The notes beneath the pieces were generated by a model. It had not been told where the DNA came from. It did no database searches and worked only from the letters and a program-made list of their open reading frames with translations. A stretch of 64,000 nucleotides of DNA from Nodosilinea sp. FACHB-131 (GTDB lineage: Bacteria; Cyanobacteriota; Cyanobacteriia; Phormidesmidales; Phormidesmidaceae), in assembly GCF_014695395.1 (NCBI RefSeq), contig NZ_JACJOF010000033.1, positions 1 to 64,000 on the forward strand, given 5' to 3'. Position numbers and translations under genes: made by a program. This document shows, one piece after another, positions 8,706 through 17,900 of the stretch; the first letter of the stretch is position 1, and each line of letters opens with the position of its first letter.

Positions 8706-10217
8706 TTATTCTTCTGCTGGAGGCGAAGCGTCAGAACTTTCCGCCTCGGCTTCAGTTGAGTTGTCGGCTCCGTCGGGTGACTCGGGTTGGGGCCAGGGAA
8801 TTCGGCTATCAGCGGCTAGCAGTCGGGCCATCTCCCGCGCCCCGTAGCGGTTGACATGGCTGGGGTCAGCAAACAGATGAGACTGCCAGCGCCACTCCTC
8901 CAACCGATCCACCAGGGTAAACGCACCTTGGTTGGCCCAGGTCTGCAAAAACCGTTGAAACTGTCGCTCGTAGCCCATACGCACCCTATCTAAGTAGTCG
9001 TTACTGAGGGGCAAATTCACAAACACCAATGGAATGCCTTGACTCTCTAAAAATTGGGTCATCGCCGCCAAAGATTGGGTTTGCACCCCTTCCAGACGAA
9101 AGGCGCGGTAGGCGTCGTCGTACTGGCCCCGGACTCGGGGAAAGCGACGATAATACACCGCCGGATTGAACTGATCGTTGACGGCCAAAAATCCTTGGGA
9201 GTTGATTGGGGTCAGCGGTACGGTTCCATAGCCTGCGGCGGTTGTTACAGAGGAATTTTCTAAAGCGGCGGTGGGGGTTTTAGTAACCCCTTCAGCCTGT
9301 GTCTCAGGCTCTTCGGCAGGCTCAGGCTCATCTTCGTCAACTGGTTCAGACGATTCGACACCTTCAGCATCCTCAGCGGTTTCAGGGGATGCTTCGACGG
9401 TTTCAACGGACGCCTCAGCAGGATCTTCAGCCGCAGAGGCAGGAGGAGCCTGCGCTTGCAGGGTCAACCTTGTACCCTCCTGCACAGCGGCATAGCCTGG
9501 AGACGTTAGAATTTCGGCAAAGGTGCGGTCAAACCGGCCACTGTTGAAAGCGCGGGAGCCCTCAGCCCAGACAATTAGCCGAGGGTGCAGATCGGTGGCC
9601 AACAGCTGCCGGGTGACAAAGCTCACCACTTGGGCTGTGGCACCGTTAACGCTGAAGTTGTAGACCCGCAGGCTGGGGTAACCCTCCACCGCCAGCGCCT
9701 GTTGCAGCACCTGGGGGTCAACGCCCTGGAGCGATCGCGAACTGCCCACAATCAGCACATCGGGCGGTCCCTGGGCCGCAACATAGGCCCGGTAAAGGCT
9801 GACCTGCTCGTCTAGCACATCGCTACCTAAGGCCGGAAACGCGCGGGGCAGCCCCTGCTGGTCGGCTTTCTGGTAAGCCAGCAGCAAGTTTTGCTGATAT
9901 TCGCGGGCCTTGCGTTGGCTAAAAACATAGCGAGGGTCGTCGACGGGGATGGCTTGCAGCAAGGTCAGCGATCGCCCCCAGGCTCCGGCCACCTGCTGCC
10001 ACTGGACGGCGGTCGCAGCGGTTGCTGCAAGCTGACTGGCTCGGTTGGCCTCACTGATAGCCCCATGCCAGGGGTCGGCGGGTATCGCTGCCGCCGCTTC
10101 GCCGTTGCCAGCTTGGGAAATGCTTTGAGGGCCGGGGGAGCCAATGCAGCAGGAGAGTAGCGTGCCCAACGACAGCGATATCACCAGCCCAGCGCGAGAA
10201 GTGAAGAGTTTAGTCAT
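8706..10217 (-). CDS. Putative lipoprotein with SGNH/DUF1574-like domain
   Basis: 503 residues. The N-terminus (MTKLFTSRAGLVISLSLGTLLSC) looks like a lipoprotein signal with the cysteine at 23. The body resembles cyanobacterial SGNH-hydrolase-like DUF1574 proteins. VLIVGSSRSLQGVDP provides a candidate nucleophile serine, and LFADPSHVNRYGAREMARLL near the C-terminus provides the DxxH pair expected of block V. Between them, about residues 255-315, lies a very acidic, E/P/A/S-rich segment that looks disordered. A role in modifying an extracellular polysaccharide (esterase or acyltransfer) is inference. It converges with mobA, 16 bases apart. Confidence 0.65.
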   Translation of the reverse strand: MTKLFTSRAGLVISLSLGTLLSCCIGSPGPQSISQAGNGEAAAAIPADPWHGAISEANRASQLAATAATAVQWQQVAGAWGRSLTLLQAIPVDDPRYVFSQRKAREYQQNLLLAYQKADQQGLPRAFPALGSDVLDEQVSLYRAYVAAQGPPDVLIVGSSRSLQGVDPQVLQQALAVEGYPSLRVYNFSVNGATAQVVSFVTRQLLATDLHPRLIVWAEGSRAFNSGRFDRTFAEILTSPGYAAVQEGTRLTLQAQAPPASAAEDPAEASVETVEASPETAEDAEGVESSEPVDEDEPEPAEEPETQAEGVTKTPTAALENSSVTTAAGYGTVPLTPINSQGFLAVNDQFNPAVYYRRFPRVRGQYDDAYRAFRLEGVQTQSLAAMTQFLESQGIPLVFVNLPLSNDYLDRVRMGYERQFQRFLQTWANQGAFTLVDRLEEWRWQSHLFADPSHVNRYGAREMARLLAADSRIPWPQPESPDGADNSTEAEAESSDASPPAEE

Positions 10218-10614
10218 GGCTGTTCGAGGGCATGGTGACGAATGGTAGGTCCAGGAAATGTGCTGTGCCCCAGCCCCTAATCCCAGTGTAGAAAATTGTG
10301 TCGCCGGGCAGAAAGCATTCCCCTTAGCTCTTCGACTTACGCCCTTGCCAAAACGGCAGCGGGAGCAGGTTTTGTGCTCCTCCTGAGTTTAGCTATTGAT
10401 GTCAGCCGCCAGCGATCGCATTCTCAAACCCCGCATTCAAAATCTAGGTAGCTTTCAGGCGCGACGACTGCTGCCCCACGAGCACTCCATACCGAGTTCA
10501 TTCTGCTACCGATAGTCGCTAAATCTGACCCAAAGGCCAACCAGAGACAGATTTTCATTCTTTGGACACTCTGCAATAGTGTCTTTGTCTCCGGCATTAT
10601 TTGCGAGGTAACTG
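10218..10614. other. Spacer between divergent lipoprotein and rhomboid genes
   Basis: 397 bases with no gene seen. A small inverted repeat GGAGCA/TGCTCC lies at about 10352-10370 and a HIP1-like GCGATCGC at 10413-10420. The promoters of both flanking genes must lie here, but none could be identified by eye. Confidence 0.4.
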
Positions 10615-11346
10615 GTGGTACCCCTAAAAGACTACAACCCAGGTCAGCGTACACCCTACGTCACCTACGGGCTAATCGCCCTCAACATAGCCATTTTTGT
10701 CTATGAGCTCAGCCTGCCCGCCTACGGACTGACCGACTTTTTCCACAGCTGGGCCTTGGTGCCCGACGAGCTTTCCACCAGCTTCACTACGGGAGTCTCA
10801 GCCCCCAACGCTGAAGAATGGGTGACGATATTCACCAGCCAGTTTCTCCACGGTGGCTTTTTGCACGTGGCCGGTAACATGCTCTACCTATGGATCTTTG
10901 GCAACAATGTCGAAGACCAGATGGGGCACGGGCGGTTTTTGGTGTTTTACCTGCTGTGCGGCGTGCTGGCTAACTTGGCTCAGTGGTTTTTTGCCATGGG
11001 TTCAGAGATTCCGTCTTTGGGGGCGAGCGGCGCGATCGCGGGCGTCATGGGGGCCTACATCTTCCGTTTCCCAGAGGTGCGCATTCTCACCCTGGTGCCT
11101 CTAGGACCGTTTCCTCTACCGCTGAGAATTCCGGCGCTGTTTTATCTGGGCATTTGGTTTGTGCAACAGGCATTCTACGGCTTCGCCAGCCTTGGGGCTC
11201 CGGCCATGATCGGCATGGAAAGCGGCGGTATTGCCTATTGGGCCCACGCCGGCGGCTTTGCCATTGGGGCGCTGGTGGGCCCCGTATTTGGTCTGTTTAG
11301 CCAGCCCAGTCTAGAGGTTGGCGCAGAGACGCCAAGCGCCGAGTAG
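10615..11346 (+). CDS. Rhomboid-family intramembrane serine protease
   Basis: 243 residues with six predicted helices. The catalytic serine is in GASGA (Ser138) and the histidine in WAHAGGFAIG (His211); the HGGFLHVAGNMLYLWIFG segment with its His and Asn is the conserved helix 2 region. Rhomboids cut single-pass membrane proteins inside the plasma or thylakoid membrane; the substrate is unknown. The GTG start at 10615 is supported by GAGG about 10 bases upstream and by the family-typical opening MVPLKDYNP. It is a stand-alone gene. Confidence 0.9.
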   Translation: MVPLKDYNPGQRTPYVTYGLIALNIAIFVYELSLPAYGLTDFFHSWALVPDELSTSFTTGVSAPNAEEWVTIFTSQFLHGGFLHVAGNMLYLWIFGNNVEDQMGHGRFLVFYLLCGVLANLAQWFFAMGSEIPSLGASGAIAGVMGAYIFRFPEVRILTLVPLGPFPLPLRIPALFYLGIWFVQQAFYGFASLGAPAMIGMESGGIAYWAHAGGFAIGALVGPVFGLFSQPSLEVGAETPSAE

Positions 11347-11674
11347 TCGCTTGGCGGGCTACGGAAGAGGGGGTGGGCAGGCCCCGTGAACTGGTCAAAA
11401 TGGACCTTCTTACCCCCTGACCCAAAGCACCAGGACAGGGCAGGCGCCCTGCCGAGCAACTTCCCCTAAAGCTTTTGCTAAAGCCGAAGCCACCAAGAAC
11501 TCGTGGCAATAATCTTGACTGAGTGATTCCTCTTAGCTAAGTAGTCCGCGAGCGGGCCTTTAGACAGGCAGACAAGCAAAGTGCCGTAAAGCGTCTTGCC
11601 AACTTCGGGCTGCCGACAGCTTCCGCGACTGGGGCCGGTAGATTCTGCTGCGCTTGCAACCAGGACAAGGATTC
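11347..11674. other. Spacer after rhomboid gene
   Basis: No gene supported. CAGGGC-AGGC-GCCCTG (about 11435-11450) can form a small hairpin that may end rhomboid transcription, but it lacks a T-tract. Confidence 0.35.
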
Positions 11675-11692
11675 GTTACATTAGTTTACAAA
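11675..11692 (+). promoter_or_regulatory. HLR1-type RpaB-binding site
   Basis: GTTACATTAGTTTACAAA matches the published HLR1 consensus (K-TTACA-WW-NN-K-TTACA-WW) at every position. RpaB is the essential cyanobacterial response regulator that binds such sites and adjusts transcription to light intensity. The site lies 92 bases upstream of the pentapeptide-repeat gene. Confidence 0.6.
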
Positions 11693-11710
11693 GGTGTAAC
11701 GATTGGTAAC
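11693..11710 (-). promoter_or_regulatory. Second HLR1-like site, opposite orientation
   Basis: Read on the minus strand this gives GTTACC-AA-TC-GTTACA-CC: both half-sites with the correct spacing and one mismatch in the first half, plus CC instead of WW at the end. It abuts the perfect site head-to-head, so the pair forms a compact inverted arrangement. Confidence 0.45.
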
Positions 11711-11784
11711 GTGTTGAGGTCTTGATCCGAAAGCATGCGAGAGATTATCTGCCTGAATGGCAGAACCGGCTGAAGTAGTGTCTG

Positions 11785-12369
11785 ATGGGTAACAACAGTC
11801 CTATGGATTCTCAATCCATTCCCGTAACCATGGGCCAAGTATTAGACCTGTATGCCGCTGGTCGCCGCGATTTTAGCCACCTCGACTTCCACGAAGCATG
11901 GATGCCTGGGCTAGAGTTACCCGGCATCAACCTGGGCCAGGCTAATCTGGTGTCGATCAATCTACATCGGGCCATGCTGGCCGGGGCTAAACTGAGCGGC
12001 TGTAATCTGTGGCGCGCCAATTTAGAAGGCGCTAATTTGGAGGGTGCCGACTTGGCTCGGGCAGTTTTGATTCGAGCTGAACTCAGTCGTGTCAACCTGA
12101 CGGGGGCCAACCTGCGCTGTAGCGACTTACGCTTAGCTACTCTGCACTACAGCACGCTGATCGGCGCTGACCTACGCAATGCCAACCTCAGCTACGCCGA
12201 TCTGCGCGGTGCCAACCTCACCGACGCTGACCTGCGCGGTGCCGACCTCACTGGCGCTAATCTGCGGAACACGACCCTGGGACTGGCCCAGCTAGAGGGC
12301 ACCTGCCTCGATCGCGCTTGGATGGACGAAGCCGAACCACCTCACCCCGAGCTATCTTCCAAGGTTTAG
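11785..12369 (+). CDS. Pentapeptide-repeat protein
   Basis: 194 residues, most of which follow the A(D/N)LXX five-residue periodicity from about residue 45 to 175 (for example GANLTDADLRGADLTGANL). Such repeats fold as a right-handed quadrilateral beta-helix. Cyanobacteria carry many; functions are mostly unknown, and no signal peptide is visible here. An ATG at 11803 (MDSQSIPV) is an alternative start. The upstream region has a perfect HLR1 site plus an opposing HLR1-like site, suggesting light-responsive control. It converges with murQ, 13 bases apart. Confidence 0.88.
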   Translation: MGNNSPMDSQSIPVTMGQVLDLYAAGRRDFSHLDFHEAWMPGLELPGINLGQANLVSINLHRAMLAGAKLSGCNLWRANLEGANLEGADLARAVLIRAELSRVNLTGANLRCSDLRLATLHYSTLIGADLRNANLSYADLRGANLTDADLRGADLTGANLRNTTLGLAQLEGTCLDRAWMDEAEPPHPELSSKV

Positions 12370-12382
12370 GCCTCTCCCTCGC

Positions 12383-13336
12383 CTACCCCTCAGCACCGTC
12401 GGCCAAAGCCTGCCGCAGCTGCCCCTGGTGCAGGGCTAAGCGCTCAGCCGCCGCTTGGGCATCGAGGTTGCCCAGGTGCATCATCAGGGCGAGTTTGACC
12501 TGCTGATGGCTGCGATCGAGTAGGTCGGCAGCGGCTGAGCGGTCGAGGTCGGTCAGGTCGCAGAGAATGCGCAGGGCGCGATCGCGCAGTTTGGTGTTGG
12601 TCACCGCCACATCGACCATGCGGTTGCCATAAACTTTCCCTAAGCGCACCATCACCCCAGTAGAGAGAATGTTGAGGGCCATTTTGGTGACCGTGCCCGC
12701 CTTTAGCCGAGTCGAGCCCGCCAACAGCTCTGGGCCGACCAACAGGCGAATGTCGATGTCGGCCCCGGTGGGCACCTGGTCGGCGGGCACACAGGCCATG
12801 AACACTGTGGTGGCACCGCGCTGATTGGCAGCGGCGATCGCCCCCTGCACATAGGGTGTCGTGCCCCCAGCGGTAATGCCCACCACCACATCGTGGGACT
12901 GCACGTTGCGCTCGGCGATCGCTGCCGCTCCGTCTTCAGCAATATCCTCCAGCCCCTCAGAGCTTTTTACCAGCGCGCCGGCTCCCCCCGCAATGATGCC
13001 TTGCACGAGATCGGGCGGGGTGCAAAAGGTGGGCGGACATTCCGCCGCGTCGAGCACTCCCAGGCGACCGCTGGTGCCCGCGCCTACATAAAACAGTCGC
13101 CCCCCCTGCCGCAGCGCCTCGGTAGCAGCATCGATCGCCGCTGCCAGCGCCTGCCGCGCCCCAGCGATCGCGGCTAGGGTCCGCTGGTCTTCGTGGTTAA
13201 ACAGATCGACGAGTTCCAGAGCGCTGAGCCGATCGAGCTGGGCGCTACGGGGGTTGGCTTGCTCGGTTAGCAAGTGGCCGCGATCGGTCGGGTCGGCAGG
13301 GTTAGCAAGGGAAGAATCAGCGGTCACAGGCAGCAT
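12383..13336 (-). CDS. murQ: N-acetylmuramic acid 6-phosphate etherase
   Basis: 317 residues of the SIS-fold MurQ family. Landmarks are VDLFNHEDQRT, the sugar-phosphate loop GAGTSGRLGVLDAAECPPTF with its catalytic glutamate, SSEGLEDIAEDG, GITAGGTTPYVQGA, and the C-terminal UBA-like helices. It cleaves the lactyl ether of MurNAc-6-phosphate to GlcNAc-6-phosphate and D-lactate in cell-wall recycling. It is the third gene of a minus-strand group (DUF3110, DUF4870-like, murQ) with a 43-base gap. The usual partner, a MurNAc PTS or kinase, is not adjacent, although a glucose-type PTS lies 18 kb away. Confidence 0.93.
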   Translation of the reverse strand: MLPVTADSSLANPADPTDRGHLLTEQANPRSAQLDRLSALELVDLFNHEDQRTLAAIAGARQALAAAIDAATEALRQGGRLFYVGAGTSGRLGVLDAAECPPTFCTPPDLVQGIIAGGAGALVKSSEGLEDIAEDGAAAIAERNVQSHDVVVGITAGGTTPYVQGAIAAANQRGATTVFMACVPADQVPTGADIDIRLLVGPELLAGSTRLKAGTVTKMALNILSTGVMVRLGKVYGNRMVDVAVTNTKLRDRALRILCDLTDLDRSAAADLLDRSHQQVKLALMMHLGNLDAQAAAERLALHQGQLRQALADGAEG

Positions 13337-13379
13337 TCAGAAAGGACATACACTGCCGCTAATGTAAGGGATGGCGGGT

Positions 13380-14294
13380 CTAGCGCACAAACCGAATCGC
13401 AACCCCATAGCGAACGGGCTTGCCCTCAGCAGCCTGAGTCGTCGCCACAATGCAGCTGACGATTTCGATCAGGGCCAGGGGCACCACCAGCAAAAAGCCC
13501 ACCAAAACAAACATCAGGGCAATGGTCACGACCCAGGCAATCAGCATCGTCAGCTGAAAGTTCAGGGCCGCTTTGGCCTGGCTCTGCATAAAAGTAGGAT
13601 TTGGGGCAGCGTTGGAAGCCGCATCGGGGCTAGATGAAGACCCCGCTCCTTTCACCAAAAGTAGCGCTAGCGGTGCCACCACCCGCCAGGGAAGCAGAAA
13701 CGAACTGCCCCAAAATAATGGCCATCCCCCTAACCACTGGCTTCCGATCGCCAGATAGCTCACCAGCGGCACCAGGTGAGTCAGCACGACCAGGGTTTTG
13801 TCTGACACAACCGCCTTGTTACTACCGGAATTAGAGGGCAAGCTGTCCGTAGGCGAGGAAACCGCTGCCCCAGCCAAAGAATCGTGAGACAGTACCGTTG
13901 ACTCAGCATTCTCTGCGGTAGTAGGTAAAGGCAATGTCGCGCCGCCAGCGCCCTCAGCCGCTCCAGCCGCCTGAGTATCCGCTGGGGTAGACGCGCCCTT
14001 GAGACTAAAGCATTCTTGCCAGTCGGCGGTGTCAGCACCGGTTTGTCGCCCACTTACCCACACCCCATCGATCGGGCAAGTTAGCCCCAAACGCATCATC
14101 CCCCGGCGAATGTGAGGCACCACCAAGTTTTGAGGGATAGCGGTATCAGCCTCTAGATCGAGGTGGAGCATGGTGCCCCGCCACTGGCCACGAGCCACCA
14201 CACCGGGGGCCAGAGAGGGAGTCAGCAAGTGGGCGATCGCACGGGCATCGCCCTGGCGAGCATGGGCAATCAGAGTCGAGATCGGAGTTGACAT
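13380..14294 (-). CDS. DUF4870-type membrane protein with cyanobacterial N-terminal domain
   Basis: 304 residues. The first roughly 100 residues (LIAHARQGDARAIAHLL...) match a soluble domain that recurs in cyanobacterial proteins of unknown function. A Ser/Ala/Thr-rich linker follows (about 105-165). The C-terminal part is DUF4870-like: VVLTHLVPLVSYLAIG, then ALNFQLTMLIAWVVTIALMFVLVGFLLV and a GKPVRYGVAIRFVR tail. Two to four membrane helices are expected. No enzymatic motif is visible. The start is 11 bases after the DUF3110 stop and murQ follows, so cotranscription is likely. Confidence 0.75.
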   Translation of the reverse strand: MSTPISTLIAHARQGDARAIAHLLTPSLAPGVVARGQWRGTMLHLDLEADTAIPQNLVVPHIRRGMMRLGLTCPIDGVWVSGRQTGADTADWQECFSLKGASTPADTQAAGAAEGAGGATLPLPTTAENAESTVLSHDSLAGAAVSSPTDSLPSNSGSNKAVVSDKTLVVLTHLVPLVSYLAIGSQWLGGWPLFWGSSFLLPWRVVAPLALLLVKGAGSSSSPDAASNAAPNPTFMQSQAKAALNFQLTMLIAWVVTIALMFVLVGFLLVVPLALIEIVSCIVATTQAAEGKPVRYGVAIRFVR

Positions 14295-14305
14295 GGCCCG
14301 TGCCC

Positions 14306-14707
14306 CTAGAGCAATTTCTCAAGCTGCTGGCGCATGCGGTCTAGCTCAGCTTGAGAAAGCCCGTTGTCGTCGGTGGGCGGAGCACTGTCGGCCAGCGGAG
14401 CAACGGCGTCGGGATCGTTGGGGTCCCAGGTAATTTCCTCAAGGGTTTGATCGGGGGGAACCGCCAAAGTGCCTTCAGGTACCAGGCGATAGCCGTACCC
14501 AGCCGATTCGCAAAATTCTTCAATTTCAACCTGGTCAAACCCTTCCACGGTGGCCTCTGGAAAGTCCTGGGCCTCCAACATCAGGGCATAGCGGATGGCG
14601 TCGTCCTCATGCTCAAACATCAAGATGATGTTCTCCCCGTTAATGGTTTCGGCATGAATGCCCTCGTTGTCGGTGCGGGCATTGAACAACAGCACGTACA
14701 CCACCAT
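14306..14707 (-). CDS. DUF3110 domain protein
   Basis: 133 residues. The N-terminal VYVLLFNARTDNEGIHAET, MFEHEDDAIRYALMLEAQDFP and VEEFCESAGYGYRLVPEG-like segments are typical of DUF3110, a small soluble domain found mainly in cyanobacteria and plastids. The last 45 residues are acidic and Pro/Asp-rich. Function unknown. It is the first gene of the DUF3110-DUF4870-murQ group and is divergent from the TamB-like gene, with a 252-base spacer. Confidence 0.8.
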   Translation of the reverse strand: MVVYVLLFNARTDNEGIHAETINGENIILMFEHEDDAIRYALMLEAQDFPEATVEGFDQVEIEEFCESAGYGYRLVPEGTLAVPPDQTLEEITWDPNDPDAVAPLADSAPPTDDNGLSQAELDRMRQQLEKLL

Positions 14708-14959
14708 GGCCCTATCTCGCTAACAGCATTACTTGTTTACTGTACCGGGCCGCTGCCCCGCGAACAAAGCCGCCTCAGTAGTCGTCTACGGTTAAGGCTC
14801 TCAGTTAAGTGACTGAAGCTGGGCGATTCAGGTTTCCTTGCGATTAGGCCCAGTAGTTTCACTACAAACAGCACCGACCATTAAGTTCGTCGGAAGTGGT
14901 AGGCAGAAGGCGGGGAGTTCATTACTATTGGTGGGTGTTCTGCGGTGGCGTAAACGGGT

Positions 14960-17900
14960 ATGACCCCTTCTCAAGAACCAGAGCCTTCTCGAGAACCAGA
15001 AACTTCTCAAGAACCAGAGACTTTTCAAGAACCGGAGTCGGGCGGCAGCGGCCGTTGGCTCACAGCGGGCCTATTGCTGGGCGCGCTGCTGGTGTTGGGA
15101 GGTGCGGCAGCGCTGGGAGGCTGGCTGTGGAGCCGCAACCATCTCGTGCCCTTACTGGCCAGGGAGCTATCGGAAGCCCTTGAACGCCCGGTGGAGCTCG
15201 GACCGGTGGAACGGGTCGGTCTATCAGGGGTGCGGCTGGGGCCGTCCAAGATTCCACCGACACCGACGGACCCCGACAGTCTGTCGCTGACAGCGGTAGA
15301 GGTGCAGTTTAAGCTATGGGATTTGTGGCGGCGGGAACTGCCCCTCACGGTGACCCTAGAGCAGGGGGAGCTTTACCTCGAGCAGAATGCCGAACGCGAA
15401 TGGTTTGACCTGGATCTAGACCTATCCGATCGCGATCCAGAGCGCGATCCCTTCATTAACGTGAATCTCGACCAGCTCTACGTCAAAGATTCTCAGCTAA
15501 CCATGGTGCCCTACGTCCAGGGTGATGTCGAGCCAGTGCAGGTGGCGATCAAAAACTTGCAGGGCCAGCTAGACTTCAACGAAACGTTCATTGAGGTACC
15601 TGAAGATCCTAATTCACCCATCGAAACTCGGCAGCTCGACTTAAAACTCAGCGGTGAATCTATTCAGGGAGGCGACTTGGATCTGACTGGGTCGGTGCTA
15701 CTGCCGCCGCCCAAAGAAACCCCCAGTGAAACTGCTGATTCCCCAGTCGACCCGACCGAGGTAGCTGGCCCTGGCCTGCGAGCCAACATTAATTTGCGCA
15801 CCCAGAAGGCTCGGACTACCGACATCATGCCCCTGGTTGACTCCTTTTTGGAGGAGCCGCTGCCGGTGCAGTTTCCCGCTGGCGTGATCAGCGGCCAGGC
15901 CGATATTGAAAGCGGTGCTGGCATCCCCACCAACGTTGTAGGTACAGCCCGGGTAGAGGAGGGCAGCGTCGTTCACCCCATTCTGCCCGAGCCCCTACAA
16001 AATGTTCAGGGCGACGTGCGCTTTCGGGGCCGCACCTTTGAATTTGAGAATGTCACCGCCAGCATGGGCGACCTGACCGCCCGCGCTGGGGGCAGCCTCA
16101 ACTTAGATGAGGGCTACAACCTCAGCGGCCAGGTCAACCCGTTTACCGTTGCCCAGGCCTCTGAACTGCTGGATAGAAGTCTGCCGGTAGAGGCCAGCGG
16201 CACCTTTGGGGCCGACGTGACCATGACTGGGCCCTTGGGCAAGCCGGTGCTGACTACCGAGCTGATCTCCCAAGATCAAGTCACCATTGACCGAATAGCT
16301 TTCAGAGAAGTCAGGGCAACAGGTACTCTGCGATCGCCCAACCTAGCGATTGATAACATTCTGGCGGTGCCTGTCGGGGGCGGTACCCTAACCGGCAGCG
16401 GCGTTTTTACCTTTGGCGAACCGGGGCGGCTGACGCTGGTGCTAGCGGGCGATCGCATTCCCGCCGACACCATCGGCCAGGCCTATGGGCTGTCTGAGCA
16501 GGTCGCCTTAGGGCCGGTGTTTTTTGAGGCCGAGATCGCTGGCCCTGTCAATCAGCTCGTCGGCACGGCCAGCTGGCGCGCCCCCATGGGCAACTACCCG
16601 GCCCAGGGCAACCTCAGACTGGCGGGCAACCAGGTGCGCTTTACCGATACCTTTGTGCAGGTAGCTGGGGGCACTATAGCGGGCGATGGCCTGCTCGCCA
16701 ACGGTCAGTGGAACGCTGATCTACGGGGACAGGGGGTGCAGCTCAGCCGCTTGGGGGCCAGTGTAGATGGAGTGGCTAGCGGCACCGCTCAGCTGTCAGG
16801 CACCCTAAACAATCCTGGGCTGGCGGGTGTTCGAGGCCAGGGCAATGGCGCGATCGCCCTGGCTGGCGGCGGCACTGTGCTCACCGACGTGAGCTTGGCG
16901 GGTGGCCAGTGGAGCGCCGATGTCGAGGGGCGCGAGCTGCAAATGGCAGCCTTTGCTCCCGATCTCCAAGGCACAGCTAGGGGCAATTTTCGCTTTACGG
17001 GCAGCACCGACAACCTCACCCTGGCCGGAGCGCGAGGGCAGGGGCAGCTCGTGCTCTCGGACGGGTTAGCCACTGCGGCGGCCCGTTCACCCCAGCTCGC
17101 CCAGGTGCGCGGGCCTCTCACCGCCGACCTGGTTTGGAATGGCCAGGCGGTGCTTGTGCAGCAAGCCAACACCGCCGGAATACAGGCGAATGGGTTTATC
17201 ACCCCGCAGCTCAGTGGCCCTGGAGCGCCAGCGATCGCCAACCTCGATCTCAACCTCAACGTCGATAACTTCAGCCTGGCGGCACTGCCCATACCCCAGG
17301 TAATTCCCCTGACGGGCAACGCCTTCTTTAACGGACGGCTGCGCGGTCGTCCCGGTGCGCTGGCCCTTAGCGGCGATGCCTCTCTGGTGGGGCTACAGGC
17401 GGGCGATCTGGCCTTTGCCTCTCCCCTCAGCGGCCCGGTCAACTACAACCAGGGCGCCGCGCTGGCGGTTGATCTAACGGGCGGCGGCGATCGCGTCTAT
17501 GTTGCCACCGCCGGGGGCGAGCGCGATCTAGCTTTTGAGATCCGCAGCGGCGAAGCCCTGGCCGAGGGCTACACCCGAGGCGATAACCTCTATGCCACCG
17601 TCGAAAATCTACCCCTGGACGACCTGCACCTGCCCCAGGCTGGCATAAACGGCATTGGCACTGTCAGCGGTCTGATCAGTCGAGCCGAAATCGTCGCTAA
17701 CCTGCGGCAGCCCACCTTGCAGGCCACCTTCGACGTGCAAGACCCCAGCGTTGGCTACCTCAGACTGCCCAACGAAACTACTACCGTTGCCATCGACCCC
17801 ACTGCCCCCGAGCGCCCGGCTGAGTTTACCCGCTACGGTCGTCTGCGGGGTAGCGTTACCTACGCCAATAACGTCATCGGTCTGGCCGGGGTCGTGCTCG

